NCBI GenBank assembly: GCA_030765065.1
Contig: CM060975.1
Location: forward strand, 169,480,993 to 169,544,992
DNA: 64,000 bases
Direction: 5' to 3'
Source of the DNA: Deroplatys truncata
Lineage: Eukaryota; Arthropoda; Insecta; Mantodea; Mantidae
Under the pieces are notes generated by a model, which was not told the origin of the DNA, ran no database searches, and saw only the letters and a list, made by a program, of their open reading frames with translations. The position numbers were made by a program, and so were the translations under genes. Shown here piece by piece: positions 46,016-56,614 of this stretch. The first letter of the stretch is position 1; every line of letters begins with the position of its first letter.

Positions 46016-46663
46016 AACGTATTTGTCAAAAATAATGAAATAAAATTCAAAATCGGAACATAATGCAAAATGAAATGATTTGGGTTTTCATGATTCGCGT
46101 ATTAATTCGAATTTGAAGTTAAGAATAGGATTTTGAGTACGTTTCTTTGAAAATAATCTTTATGAAATTCGCTACCACCTTCTCCTACAAACATGTAACT
46201 AACAGAAACTTCACTGCTAAGATGTTTTGTGTTTCCTTTTCTTTGGGGGCTGTATCTTCTTTCGAGTTTGTGTGGTTTCAAAGTTCTTTAATCCAGTGGG
46301 TCAAACTGACGCTGGATGAATGAAATGGATCAAATGATAATCAAATAAGCTTGATAACTTAAAACGTACCCAACATTCGCATTGAGGATAAGGGAATATT
46401 CCGAAAAATCATAATTCTAGAGTTTTTTGAATGTGAGGCAAACGTGTCACAAATACACCACTGAGGTGGTTATTGTGTTAAATGAAGAAATTCCTCACTT
46501 CTTTTTCACCTCGTTTCCCTCTCTCCAACTTATCCTCTCTCATTTCTCTCACTATCCTCACTATATCCTTGTTTTTCTCCCTCCCAGTTCGCTCTCCCCC
46601 TCCTAGGGACTCTTTTCAGAACGATCATCTTGGGGGTTAGTGTACTACTACTTCGCAGCATTT
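46016..46663. other. unassigned DNA with a pyrimidine-rich tract
   Basis: From about 46497 to 46615 the plus strand is almost only C and T (TTTCCCTCTCTCCAACTTAT, TCTCTCATTTCTCTCACTAT). It ends shortly before an S3 SINE. Confidence 0.55.
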
Positions 46664-46856
46664 TGTTGTCTTCCATGGTCTAGAGGTACCATGCTAGCCT
46701 CTAGTTCCCGGGATCGTAAATTTACGACACGTAAAAGAACCTCAAGCCTGATAAAGAGGCCTCTGAGCAAAATTTCCGGTCTTTCACGCCAAATATAGAT
46801 TGGTACGCTAAGGTCCATATTGTTAAAGGGCGCTCATAAATAAAGCTCAATTAATT
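46664..46856 (+). mobile_element. SINE family S3 with internal deletion
   Basis: GGTCTAGAGGTACCATGCTA and GTTCCCGGGATCGT run straight into AAATTTACGACACGTAAAAG. The box B and GGCTTCCTTCGGAAGG section found in the other copies is missing. The tail is GGGCGCTCATAAATAAAG. Confidence 0.75.
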
Positions 46857-47490
46857 TTTTTTCATAGTATTTTTCGGTCAGTATTTTGTTTTGTTATCAA
46901 TAATACAAATTGCCCAAAGTTGGAGATCGTTGAGTCTTCTTCTTCTTGTTGATTTAATGTTCCTACGCCTTGTATCAATGTCGTAGCTTAGCATTCCATC
47001 CTTCACTTACTTTGAGTGTTGAACTAAAGACAACAATGGCTTACTTCTGCAGCGCTCCAAACTACATTTAAACACTGCCACAAAATGTCACTTCGCTCCC
47101 ATACTTGCATTGCTATTCCACGTACTACTGACTTTCACAACAGTTCCTCACTTTGCTTTTATGTGTTTCCTGGGTTCGAAATACTTCACTTTCCGCAACT
47201 TCTTTGCCTCCCAATTGTTTCCGTTTTCGTGGAATCTCTTATATCCCTTTCACAGGAGCTCTTGTGAGCGACTCACGATCGCTGTACTATAAGCCGGTCA
47301 TTATTTCAAATGGTACCTTTTACACGGGGCTCTGGTGAACCAGAGCGGGTTCACATGAGCGACTATGAGGCTCTCCCTCTCAGCAGCCGGCTAAGTTCAA
47401 GGGATCAACCTTGCAGACTAACACATGCGAACCGCTATAATGGGGAAGCTGGGTATATTCGTATATTTAGTTATCCATATTACCGGAGGT
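46857..47490. other. unassigned DNA
   Basis: Several overlapping frames at 47085-47651 share no recognisable domain. The end of this interval would be the internal side of the candidate LTR that follows. Confidence 0.4.
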
Positions 47491-47562
47491 TTTGTAGCGG
47501 GAAATCGTCGTTGGGCGACGTTTGTAGCGGGAAACGGTGCTGTGCGCTATTTGTAGCGCGAA
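47491..47562 (+). repeat. three copies of a TTTGTAGCGSGAAA motif
   Basis: TTTGTAGCGGGAAATCGTCG, TTTGTAGCGGGAAACGG and TTTGTAGCGCGAAATCGTC begin at 47491, 47521 and 47550, i.e. about every 30 bases. Confidence 0.7.
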
Positions 47563-48207
47563 ATCGTCTATCCTTGGGTTGTTGTTGCCTGTTGCGGTGT
47601 TCATCTTCCTGGCTATTGGTGTTCGTTGATTGTTCCGTATTCCATTCCTAACTATATCTAATTTTTAATTCTCAGGTTTTAGTGGGTGAGTTTCCCTTAA
47701 TAAGTGAAGTTTATTTCACAGTTTGAATAATTATGGGCGGCTAGCTTTTCCCATTATTATAATCCCACCACTTTAAATTAGTCAGGAGCCGAGCTATCTG
47801 CACACGTACTCCCAATTTGTGCACCCACGTGCATCTGTAGCACCTCGTGTCGACGTGAATTCTCGAAGATCACTTAGCGAGACAGAGTGGGCTCTTAGGC
47901 CTTGCCTGCCCTTATATACGGGAGCCTAGTGACGCTCACCTCTGCATTTAAAAATGTAACGACGTTTCCTATTGGCCCTCAGACCGCGTTACCTTAACAT
48001 GCATGAGAATGTGTGGCTTCAGATCCATGTGCTTAAGCGCCATCTTGTAGCGTTGTGAAGCCAGTTCCATATCTCCGTCTCTTTCTTTTCTCTATCCGTC
48101 TCTTTCTATTTCTCCGTACCGGTTCCCTACCTGTTGGCTTGCTGGAAGGTACGCTCTATTCAGGATTATGTTTTTCTGGAATTTTGCTAGCTCGCCCGTT
48201 TCTTACA
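47523..48207 (-). mobile_element. candidate LTR (minus strand), about 685 bp
   Basis: Minus strand order is TGTAAGAAACGGGCGAGC (48207), a GGGCCAATAGG box near 47975, TATATAAGGGCAGGC (47918 downward), AATAAA at 47715-47710 and finally CCCGCTACA (47523). The ends are TGTA and TACA. Just beyond lies CGTCGCCCAACG, close to the TGGCGCCCAACG primer-binding sequence of many LTR elements. No target duplication or gag/pol was seen. A host promoter of similar layout cannot be excluded. Confidence 0.4.
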
Positions 48208-48988
48208 ATCAGCTCTGTACAAATGTTAGATGTTGAATATTTTAACATGTTAGTGAATTAAATTATTACTGTACAATTCTTATAAGTATGGTTTCCCTTT
48301 CATATGTACAATTCCTCTATATATGTATAATATATCCCCTTTCAGTTTCCTTAGCTTATTTTCGTATACACGCTGGTGATGTTAAGAATTGCACCAGAAT
48401 TATCACATTGACAAATATGCTTATTTAAAAATAATATTTTTAATGTTCTGTACCGTTAAGAATATACTAAAAAACATTAAGTTGTCACAACTTGTTCCAA
48501 ATAAATATTCTCCCTTCTGATGAGTGAAATAAGTATCATTACTAGAAAAAAAACATTTTAGACTTGTACTTTCCTACCATACTTGTTTATTTACAACCAC
48601 ATTTGATGTAAACACATATTGCTATTAGTACATCACTTTCTTCCAACTACATTTATGTTAGGAATACCTCTATCATTATTATAAGTTCTTTTTTGAAAAC
48701 TGCAGATTTTAAACATTATTGGAGAGAGATATTTTTGTACACAAATGCAAACAGAAAGTATATTCAACTGTGGGTATTGGGTATTTATAAACTGAAATTT
48801 CTGTGATGTCCCAGGTAATCCTCACATTTGAGAGAGATACAAAGAAGTGATGAAATGATTTTTAACTAGAACCTTAAATGTTATTCCAGTTCTCCGGCAC
48901 TTACAAAGTACTCCACAAAGACATTGCATATAGTGATATTCTTCTAGCGTCGAATGAATTATAGGATTAATCCAAGATGTACAGCTCA
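48208..48988. other. unassigned AT-rich DNA
   Basis: No gene or repeat recognised. Confidence 0.4.
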
Positions 48989-48989
48989 C

Positions 48990-48997
48990 TCTCACTC

Positions 48998-49071
<74 letters not shown>
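48990..49071 (+). repeat. compound (TC)n(TA)n microsatellite
   Basis: An about 46-base CT tract passes directly into an about 36-base TA tract. Confidence 0.95.
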
Positions 49072-49074
<3 letters not shown>

Positions 49075-49479
49075 TTATTATGCCAATCAATGTCACAATA
49101 ACATCCTTTGGTAGTTAAAATATTACAAAAGAGCTAAAGGCCAATATGAAGGCAATCACAGTTTTCAAATTAAGCGTTAACAAAACGACGTAAAACTTCA
49201 GCATAAACTTAACGCGATGCGTTGCCATTCACAACATGTGGAATATAAACAGCAGCCAATCGCAAGAGAGCGTGAAACAGCTGAGCTAATATGGCGACCT
49301 GCGACTTTACACACAACAAATGAGGTTATGTTCATGAACAAGAAGCGGTCAAAGGACGTCAAACTCACAAAAAGGAACAATCTACCACCACAATTCGTCT
49401 TTTTTTATCTTTATAGTTATCCCAGTGATAGGGATCCCTTGATCTTGCACAGAAATACAGTTAGCGAGTGGACACATAA
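49072..49479. other. unassigned DNA
   Basis: The frame 49217-49483 has no recognisable family. It runs into the SINE tail and is not called. Confidence 0.4.
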
Positions 49480-49822
49480 ATAATAATAATAATAATAATA
49501 ATAAAAATAACAGAAAGAAGAAGAAGAAGCCCGTGCCGTTACAACCCATGTAGGGTCTGGACCTGTCAACACGACTGCCGGCCTCACAACGTACGTACGC
49601 CAGAAGTGGGCGATCATCCATCCGATACGGGAAGGTAATGCATCACGCATCCCCCAGCCAGAATGTTGGCTTCCGCGCCGGATCGTTGCCTATCGCAGTT
49701 CCTCACTATGCTTAGTGGGCACTGGTCCTATACCCGGAATTTAAATCCATACCCCCATGGGCGAGATCGAACCCGGGAGCATTCCGTGGCCGGAAAGCAG
49801 GGCTTTATGCTCTAGTCCACAT
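49480..49822 (-). mobile_element. tRNA-derived SINE S4 with (ATT)n tail
   Basis: Minus strand: GTGGACTAGAGCATAAAGCC and CTCCCGGGTTCGATCTCG (box B), a body with GGTATAGGACCAGTGCCCAC and GAGGCCGGCAGTCGTGTTGA, CCAGACCCTACATGGG, then a CTTCTTCTTCTT and (ATT)n 3' tail ending at 49480. The mirror-image frames 49382-49650 are products of this element. Confidence 0.75.
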
Positions 49823-50199
49823 AGACGACATGGACAGTATGGCAGTGATCACATAATGAGATCCCCTCTGGCTAATTTATGTTTGATTTAAAAATAACAT
49901 GAAAGCAAACTTATACGTTTACGTAATAAGTTTATGGATCTTTATGTCTCATCCAATGTGAGCGCGTGCAATAAGATAACATGAAACATAGGGCTTCATG
50001 CTCTAGGCCACATCGCCATGAAGTGACATATGGCGACGGAAACTGTCATAGTATGACAGTGATCACGTAATGAGATCACCCTCTGGCTAGTTTATGCTTC
50101 ACTTACAAATAACAGGAAAGCAAACGTATTCGTTTCCGTTATAAGTTTATGCATCTTTATGTCTCATTCTATGTGAGCGGGTACATTGAGATAACATGA
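49799..50199 (+). repeat. tandem duplication, two units of about 190-210 bp
   Basis: Unit 1 (49799-49988) and unit 2 (49990-50199) share GGGCTTYATGCTCTAGKCCAC, CAGTGATCACRTAATGAGAT, CCCTCTGGCTARTTTATG, GTTTATGSATCTTTATGTCTC and GAGATAACATGAAAC. Unit 1 overlaps the head of the S4 SINE, so the duplicated block includes the first bases of that SINE. Confidence 0.75.
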
Positions 50200-51283
50200 A
50201 ACAATCTTGTATGCTCACGTTATGCTTATGTCTTTCAGAATAAACCTTAAGTTTTGAATAAAATAGTAGTTTTCAGATGCAAAGAATAAAAGCTGCACTT
50301 AGCAAAAAATCATACAAAAATATGCTTGTTTTTATTTTATTCACTTGCAGCTCTGTTTGGAGCTAAGTATATTTAACATGTCATTTCATATTAATTCTGT
50401 CACTTCCTTTCGTCACTATAGAGAGGGTATTTAGCTGTCATTCTGAAGAGTGCTTCGCCTCCCGTACTACGTTACTGTATACGCGTATTTCTCTCTAGGT
50501 AATCCTCCTCGGAATTGACGTGGAGGATTGACGTTTTGTTGCGAACGCTGGGATAATCGATTAGTAGGATTGAGTACAGATCCAGATCGCTTAGCAATAA
50601 ATTAGGGTACATGGAAGCGTACTTAGCTGAATAGCAAGAAGGCACAATCTAATTGGAATAATAGGGGTAACCGAAGTACAGGCCCAAGCGGTTACCCCTT
50701 TTCGGTGCTGGCAGATGTATTATGCACTAAAGGCCTCCGTCGTTCTAAGCTTTCAAAGTGTCACGTTTCTGTAATGCAACTTTCAGTAGTTAAGCCATTT
50801 TCAGTAAAATTCACTCCTTTCAAAACATATCTATAAGAAATAAAGTCAGGTAGCTGCTTGATCATTGAACTGGACTATTAAGAATTACTTGAATTAATTT
50901 AAAGTAGGAACGTCACACTTTATATGTAAAGTGACGGATATAAGGGGCAGAGGTAACAAAAGCGCTGTTTATTAATACTAGAATAACAAGATTAAACATG
51001 ACGAAAAACATCGTGAAAGGTCAAGGAGTTTCCCATAATGCTCTTAATGAAAATTTTACTGATTATTCGCTTTCTAAAAATTAAAACTTTTGTATGTTAA
51101 AATAAAACTTTCAGAAACTATAAAAATTCTTTATCCCGGAATTAAAATCTATACTTTCATTTCAGAAGTAGAATGGGATAATTACAGTAGGACAGGAAAT
51201 CTGGGACAGTGCAATCCCCTAACCTTCCTAAAGAGAACAACTAGGATTTAATCAAATGACAGCTGGTTGAGTGAATAAGAGGG
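50200..51283. other. unassigned AT-rich DNA
   Basis: No feature recognised. Confidence 0.4.
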
Positions 51284-51327
51284 TTTAAAAATACAGAAGT
51301 TTAAAAATACACAGAGTTTAAAAATAC
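51284..51327 (+). repeat. three tandem copies of GTTTAAAAATACA
   Basis: GTTTAAAAATACAGAA, GTTTAAAAATACACAGA and GTTTAAAAATACAGTTA follow one another with 16-17-base spacing. Confidence 0.85.
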
Positions 51328-51577
51328 AGTTATCTGTGTATTTGTTTAGTTTTTAACCTCTCCACGGCTTACCTGTACTACAGTACGCCAGGTTTAAGTT
51401 GAAACATGATCATTTTGACCCTAGGAGAGGGGCTGAGCTAATGGCGGCTCGAGTGCTGAGAAACCTTGTCACAGTCACCCTTCACTGCCTAGTATCTCAG
51501 TATCAGTCGTACTTGTTTCCAGTTGCACTTTTGAAATATGAAAATATCCATTTTAAAATCTAACATAGATTATAAAT

Positions 51578-51785
51578 GGAAAGTTAAACAGACGACTGAA
51601 AAATTCCATACCATAGCTGGGAGTTGAACCACGGATCTCCTGGTCTCCGTCCGGTTGCTCTAACCACTAAGCTATCATGGCAACATGCCGGCACGACATT
51701 AAATTGCCCAAAAATTTTCAGTCGTCAAATTCTACCTTTCCAACCTTGTCCAACACACGGCTTGTGTGGAAGAACAATTAATTCC
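51578..51785 (-). mobile_element. tRNA-derived SINE S5, inverted copy
   Basis: Minus strand over 51604-51700: TGCCATGATAGCTTAGTGGT with TAGAGCAACCGGACGGAG, then GATCCGTGGTTCAACTCCCA (box B). Next to it on plus lies TCAGTCGTCAAATTCTACC and CAACACACGGCTTGTGTGGA (51715-51785), which recurs in direct orientation at 52036-52105. Confidence 0.7.
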
Positions 51786-51939
51786 ATTAATTGGTCTAAT
51801 AGTTGTCGAAACTATGAAGCCCGGGACTTAAAGTACTTACAGCATTGTAAGTCGCATTGGGGTATGTCAACTCAATACAATTTGAGATCTCCTTGTGGTT
51901 TACCGGGAAAAATGCGAATCACTTGGGGAATTGAATATC

Positions 51940-52105
51940 ATGCCGGCATGTTGCCATGGTAACTCGGTGGTTAGAGCAACCGAACGGAGCCCTGGAGATT
52001 CGTAGTTCAAATCCCGGCTATGAAATTGAATTTTTCAGTCGTCTGATTCTACCTTTCCAACCTTTTCCAACACACTGCTTGTGTGGATTAATAATTAATT
52101 CCAGA
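51940..52105 (+). mobile_element. tRNA-derived SINE S5, direct copy
   Basis: TGCCGGCATGTTGCCATGGT, AACTCGGTGGTTAGAGCAAC and GATTCGTAGTTCAAATCCCG form the tRNA-like head. The body is TTTTTCAGTCGTCTGATTCT and CAACACACTGCTTGTGTGGA. Its head is inverted relative to 51604-51700. Confidence 0.75.
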
Positions 52106-53319
52106 TTTTAAATAATAAGTTTTAATAGTAAAGTTAAGGGTTAACAACATCGGGTAGAATATTCTTTTTACTTGCAACTTAAAGCAAGTGCACTGTAAGT
52201 AGAGGACGTATAACCCTGTGTGATGTACACATTTGTGAATGTGCGTTGATCAAGGTAATGTACTCATCATATTGTGACTTAGTTTTTCCTGGAACCAAGA
52301 AATGGCTTTCGAGGAGTAAAGCATAACAGTTTAACTGCAGCGATATGTCTATGCTGTACAATAGATTCGCACATTTAGTCATTTTTGTAAGTAATGAGTT
52401 ATTAAACAAAAAATGCCATAATACATTATTCAAGGGAAGGAATCTCTCGTAAAATGGAAAGAAAAGTACAATGACCGTGCAATTCTGATTTAATGGAATA
52501 TAAATGGTGGAATAAATTTAATAATTCTGTTAATTTGATACGAAACAATTATTACGCCATGAACAGAAATAATCCATTTATTATACATTTCTGAATACTC
52601 CATACTTATTTGATTTTCCTTATGTTTTATAGCAACTGTCACATTTTCGTAACAAAATATAGCAAATATAATTTTATGACAGCACATAAAGGCCTTCTTA
52701 TATAACAGACATGATCAACTACGCAAATTGCTAGTTCCAGATCTCTACACTACACTGCCAATTCAAACTGTGTGATTGTGTCAATGTTAGACATTTCAAT
52801 TTCATGATGGTAATGAGTTCTTACGAATTTTGAAAATAAGCATATATCTCAACAGGAAACCCTAGTAACTAAATGGAAAACAAAGCCTTTGATCCATCAG
52901 TAGAAAAACCGTTATACCTCGCACCAAAGGATTCAAGCGCTATCCATTTATTTTCAAAAACCGCATACGAAATGTAAAGCCTACATCTTTTCCTTCGCAC
53001 TGGGGATTTTCTTTTCAAAAGACTGGTTGATTTCTATTGGAATCTGAAATCCGTAGCTCTGATGTTCACACTCTCCTGCTTTTGGAAATCTGGATCATAT
53101 AAACCGCTCTAAGGAGACACAGAGATATTTAAATCTACTTTTGCTACAACAATTTACTTCAGAATTTGTTATTGAGCATTTTCTTAAAAAGAATACATAG
53201 ACTCTGGTCCTCACAGGTAAGTAATACACTGTATTGCTTTAAGGTTTAAAAGACTTCCTAGAATAATTTTTGGCTAGATATCAGACTTAGAAGAATTTCA
53301 CCGAAGACTATAAGACTAC
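52106..53319. other. unassigned AT-rich DNA
   Basis: No exon or repeat recognised upstream of the LINE remnant. Confidence 0.4.
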
Positions 53320-53324
53320 TTCTT

Positions 53325-53990
53325 CTTGCTCCTTGCAAGTATTAGACCCTCTGAACTGTTACGGTCTCATTGCCATCTCCTTCTGGATTGTCCTACGTTC
53401 CTTTTCCCAGAGGGCCATTTTCGAGACACGAGCTTTTCCATTCGTTGCATTCTCTATAGTGTAAAAGTTTATCATTTATTGCACAAATACCCTATTCCTC
53501 TCCTATTTGTTCATTATTTATTTTATCTCTTATGGTACATACTCTAAAAGTTCGTAGGAATTTAACTTCTACTGCTTGGATGCGATTTTTATGTGTTTTT
53601 CTTGTGAATTCAAGATTCACTCCCACATAAAAGGGTAGACGCAGACATCTCTTTATTAAATTTTAATTGGGTGTCTTTTCGTGTAAGTTTAAAACTTCTT
53701 CCTATTCTTCCATACATTATTTGATATGTCCGTAATTTTTTTATCTAAGTCTTGATCATAATTATAGCCAACATCCCATCTTAAATATATAAACCTGTTG
53801 TATTATCTTATTATTTATCTTATTATCCTAATAGGGTCATTTTCTATAAAGACCACGCGTTTACTTTCTTCTATTGAGATGATTAATTAATTTTGCTGTT
53901 ATATCTGGTCAAGTCTATACACTAATCTTTGCAGTTCGTCTTCTCTACCTGCTAAAATGATGAGATCTTCAATTTAATAAAACAGGTACA
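53325..53990 (-). pseudogene. non-LTR retrotransposon reverse-transcriptase C-terminal relic
   Basis: Read on the minus strand across frames, the sequence follows the C-terminal half of a LINE endonuclease-reverse transcriptase. EDLIILAGREDELQRLVYRL, near 53975-53915, is the region just after the catalytic [YF]ADD motif, whose first positions have decayed. It is followed by ISIEESKRVVFIENDPIR, then pieces like FKMGCWL, KDTQLKFNKEMSAST, SWILTRKTHKNRIQAVEVKF, ICAINDKLLHYRECNEWK and GPLGKRNVGQSRRRWQ near 53400-53345. These match, in order, the thumb and C-terminal segments of RTs abundant in termites, cockroaches and other insects. Many stops and frameshifts are present. The 5' part with fingers and endonuclease is absent. 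It is a 5'-truncated, dead LINE copy, as expected of this class. Confidence 0.75.
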
Positions 53991-54457
53991 ATTTAATAAG
54001 TATAGTGCTAAATGTCGGTCTCTGATAACGAGCTGGTATTTCTGGCTTCTATGCCTGACTGACCTCGTATGTGACGTTTCCATTAAGTGTTTTTTATCTC
54101 TGAATGGAGAAACTTTAGGAACCTCCTGTATGCAGGATGTATCTCTTGCATTTATTTTTCTGAATGTAGAAGACTGTAATTTATGACGGGGATTGAAATT
54201 TAGGTGAAGTACACGAAGTGATTCTGTGGTCTGTGTAGATAAACGAACTAGGTAATCACTGACTATAGTGACTATAGTGATTACGCACCCAAATATCAAC
54301 ACTTTATTTTATTTTTTGCGTTTTTATTCATGCGAAACTGAAGGGCACGGTTTTAAGACTAATATTAATAGGATGTAATATCCACAACTCTTTCTTGGCA
54401 ACAGTTGTGATTTCAGTAAGTGTTCTAAAAGAAGACATACTTTATGCACTTTTGCTT
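53991..54457. other. unassigned AT-rich DNA
   Basis: The minus frame 53952-54302 has no recognisable domain. A short TGACTATAGTGACTATAGTG repeat lies at 54260-54283. Confidence 0.4.
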
Positions 54458-54600
54458 TTTACTTTCTCTACTTTCTCTATAGTAAGGAGGGGAACCATTG
54501 CATTCCACCCAAAATTTCGATGTGGAGATTTCACTGGAAATTACAGCTTTGGAGATCTCCGAATCAAAGCCCCATTCATTTTGAATGACTTTTGTAAATT
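54458..54600 (+). repeat. R1 repeat, 5' fragment
   Basis: TTTACTTTCTCTACTTTCTC, CATTGCATTCCACCCAAAAT and GAGATTTCACTGGAAATTAC match the R1 5' end, and the copy is lost before the GT tract. Confidence 0.6.
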
Positions 54601-55032
54601 TTTTAAATGTAAGAGATGTACAACATGAAAAGAGAATTTACGTAATTTTGGACCACAACATGACAATTGACATGAAATCAAGTCAGAATTCCTGTTTCAC
54701 GACAACGATTGCTGGTGTTCTTATAACAGGAGGTAGGCTAAAGAGAAGTATTTTCTTAGCCACTATAACATGAAACATCCCGTGAAGTAATAATTAAAAT
54801 TATTTCTTTGTATTAATGTTTAACCCCCAGAAAACTTTCAGGCAAATGCACTTGGAGCGCCACACAAAATTCTAATATTGTTCTATGCGCCAAATTCCTA
54901 AACACACCCTAGTGTCAAAGGAAAAAAATGAAATTTCTCTGACAAATTATGCATCATAATTAAATATGGTTTTCCTCCAATCGAAAAAGTGAGAATGGCC
55001 GTTGAAATTGGTCAACTAAAGGAGGTAGCGTA
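54601..55032. other. unassigned DNA
   Basis: No feature recognised. Confidence 0.4.
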
Positions 55033-55704
55033 CTTCCAAGTTGTGTTTTTAAGGTAAGTACCGATAATGTTTTAAAAAATAACACAATATTATTTTCAAA
55101 ACACTTTATTATTATTCATTACCTAAGATCTTACACTGCTTCTCCAGATAGTCACCTCTGCTATTCAGACACTGGAAAACCAGTTTTTGTATGTCTTCAT
55201 CAAAGAATTATGCTGCCTGTGATGAAAGCCAAGTCTACACTTCTTGTTTCTTAACATCACCCTCGTTGAAATGTTTTCCTCGAGGAGTTTCTTCATATAA
55301 AGAAACAAATGAAAATTGCTTGGTGCCAAATCCAGACTGTAGGGAGGGTGATCGAATTCTTCACAACCAAACGATCAGATCTTGAGTTTGGTGGTATGTG
55401 GCCAGACACTGTCACTCATTATTGTTTCCCCATAAGCCTTACACAATTGGCGATGAATGTTTTCTAGCGTAACATTTCTCTCATTCAAAAAGAATCACTG
55501 ATCTGACCTCACAGTCGACAGGTCGTTTTATTGTTTTGAACATTTCGAAACGCTCTAATAACAGGAGAACACAAAGATAATCGCTCACAATTACAACTAT
55601 CTTCCTAATGAACGGAGAAGTGAGCGCGCATGCTCGAAATTACGGCAGCAGCGCTGCATTGGCAACATATTAAAACCATGCTTACTTTAAAAACATGCCT
55701 TGTA
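55033..55704 (-). mobile_element. mariner remnant with internal deletion
   Basis: The left end CCAAGTTGTGTTTTTAAGGT and the right end on minus ACAAGGCATGTTTTTAAAGT are similar for about 28 bases, as mariner TIRs. At about 670 bp only half an element is present. The enclosed coding remnant is the transposase 3' part. Confidence 0.65.
55115..55390 (-). pseudogene. mariner transposase 3' fragment
   Basis: On minus: DHPPYSLDLAPSNFHLFLYM (near 55350-55290), TWLSSQAA (near 55225) and FDEDIQKLVFQCLNSRGDYL followed by EKQ (near 55200-55135). In the Asp-3 motif the usual APSD reads APSN, so the third catalytic acid is Asn. An in-frame stop lies between the two blocks. The Asp-1 and Asp-2 regions and DNA-binding domain are not present. 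Confidence 0.75.
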
Positions 55705-56614
55705 TATATCGTAGGCTTTTGATGTACTTAAGGAACGTTGTGAAGAATGGCATATGCTGAAAAACGAGGTGGTGCACGTTTAGCCGCGGTTCTTCATAAA
55801 GTGTCGGAGGTGGTTGTAGTGTAATTATGTATAGTGTAATTTCATTCTATACGCCATCTGACGTAGCTGCAAAGCTTGCAGATTGCAAAGTCATCAGTAC
55901 ACCAGAAAAGCTTAACCACAAAACGGGGTTCTGTTAGCTTAAATTTGTATATGAGCTTCTCATTACAGTTTTGTTATTAACATATAAAAATTTTGTAAAA
56001 CTGTTATCTACTCATTAAAGTAGAATTTAAAATACTATTTGTCTAGTACAGTTTGTTTTCTGACCATCATAATCTTGATGCCATTTATGGATTGATGGTA
56101 GAATGTTGCTGGTTTAAGGCTCAAATAATGGCCTCAATTATGATTATTTTAATTTTCATAACTTAAATTAATACTTTATACTCATGTGTTTATTGAAGCA
56201 AATTCGAAATGCTCTAAATTATTATTTTAAGGAATATATTCGCAAAACCTATAAATTGTGCTTCATGTGCGACTATAAACCTGACGTAATTCTTCGCAAG
56301 TAAAATCTTTCCATTTGAAGTAAGATTCCTTTTATTAAATACAACATTTGTTTCTACTTTTTACAACATAAATTTCTAACCGGAACGCTTAACTAAATCA
56401 AAAATTTTGAGTATAAATAAAAACTTTGTGGAAGGAGCCTAACATCTTAATGTACCTACGTTTGCTTGAAGCAGAGAAAATAAAAATTTACATAAAAACA
56501 AACTAGCTCTATATCTAAATGGCAAGTGACGAGTGAAACAGTTTGTTGTTAAAAGGATAATAAAAATTGTCGCAGTTCTCATGGCTTGTGTTATCTTATT
56601 TACTGGGCGCCTCT
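55705..56614. other. unassigned AT-rich DNA
   Basis: No gag, pol or other ORF was found beside the candidate LTR that follows, so if that is an LTR it is solitary or its interior is lost. Confidence 0.45.

Noticed and set aside
47491..47562. CRISPR-like spaced repeats
   Set aside because: Three 14-base motifs at about 30-base spacing in an insect genome; no cas context, and the units belong to a possible LTR edge.
49382..49650. Two ORFs with Phe/Leu and Tyr runs
   Set aside because: They translate the CTT and ATT repeats of an SINE tail.
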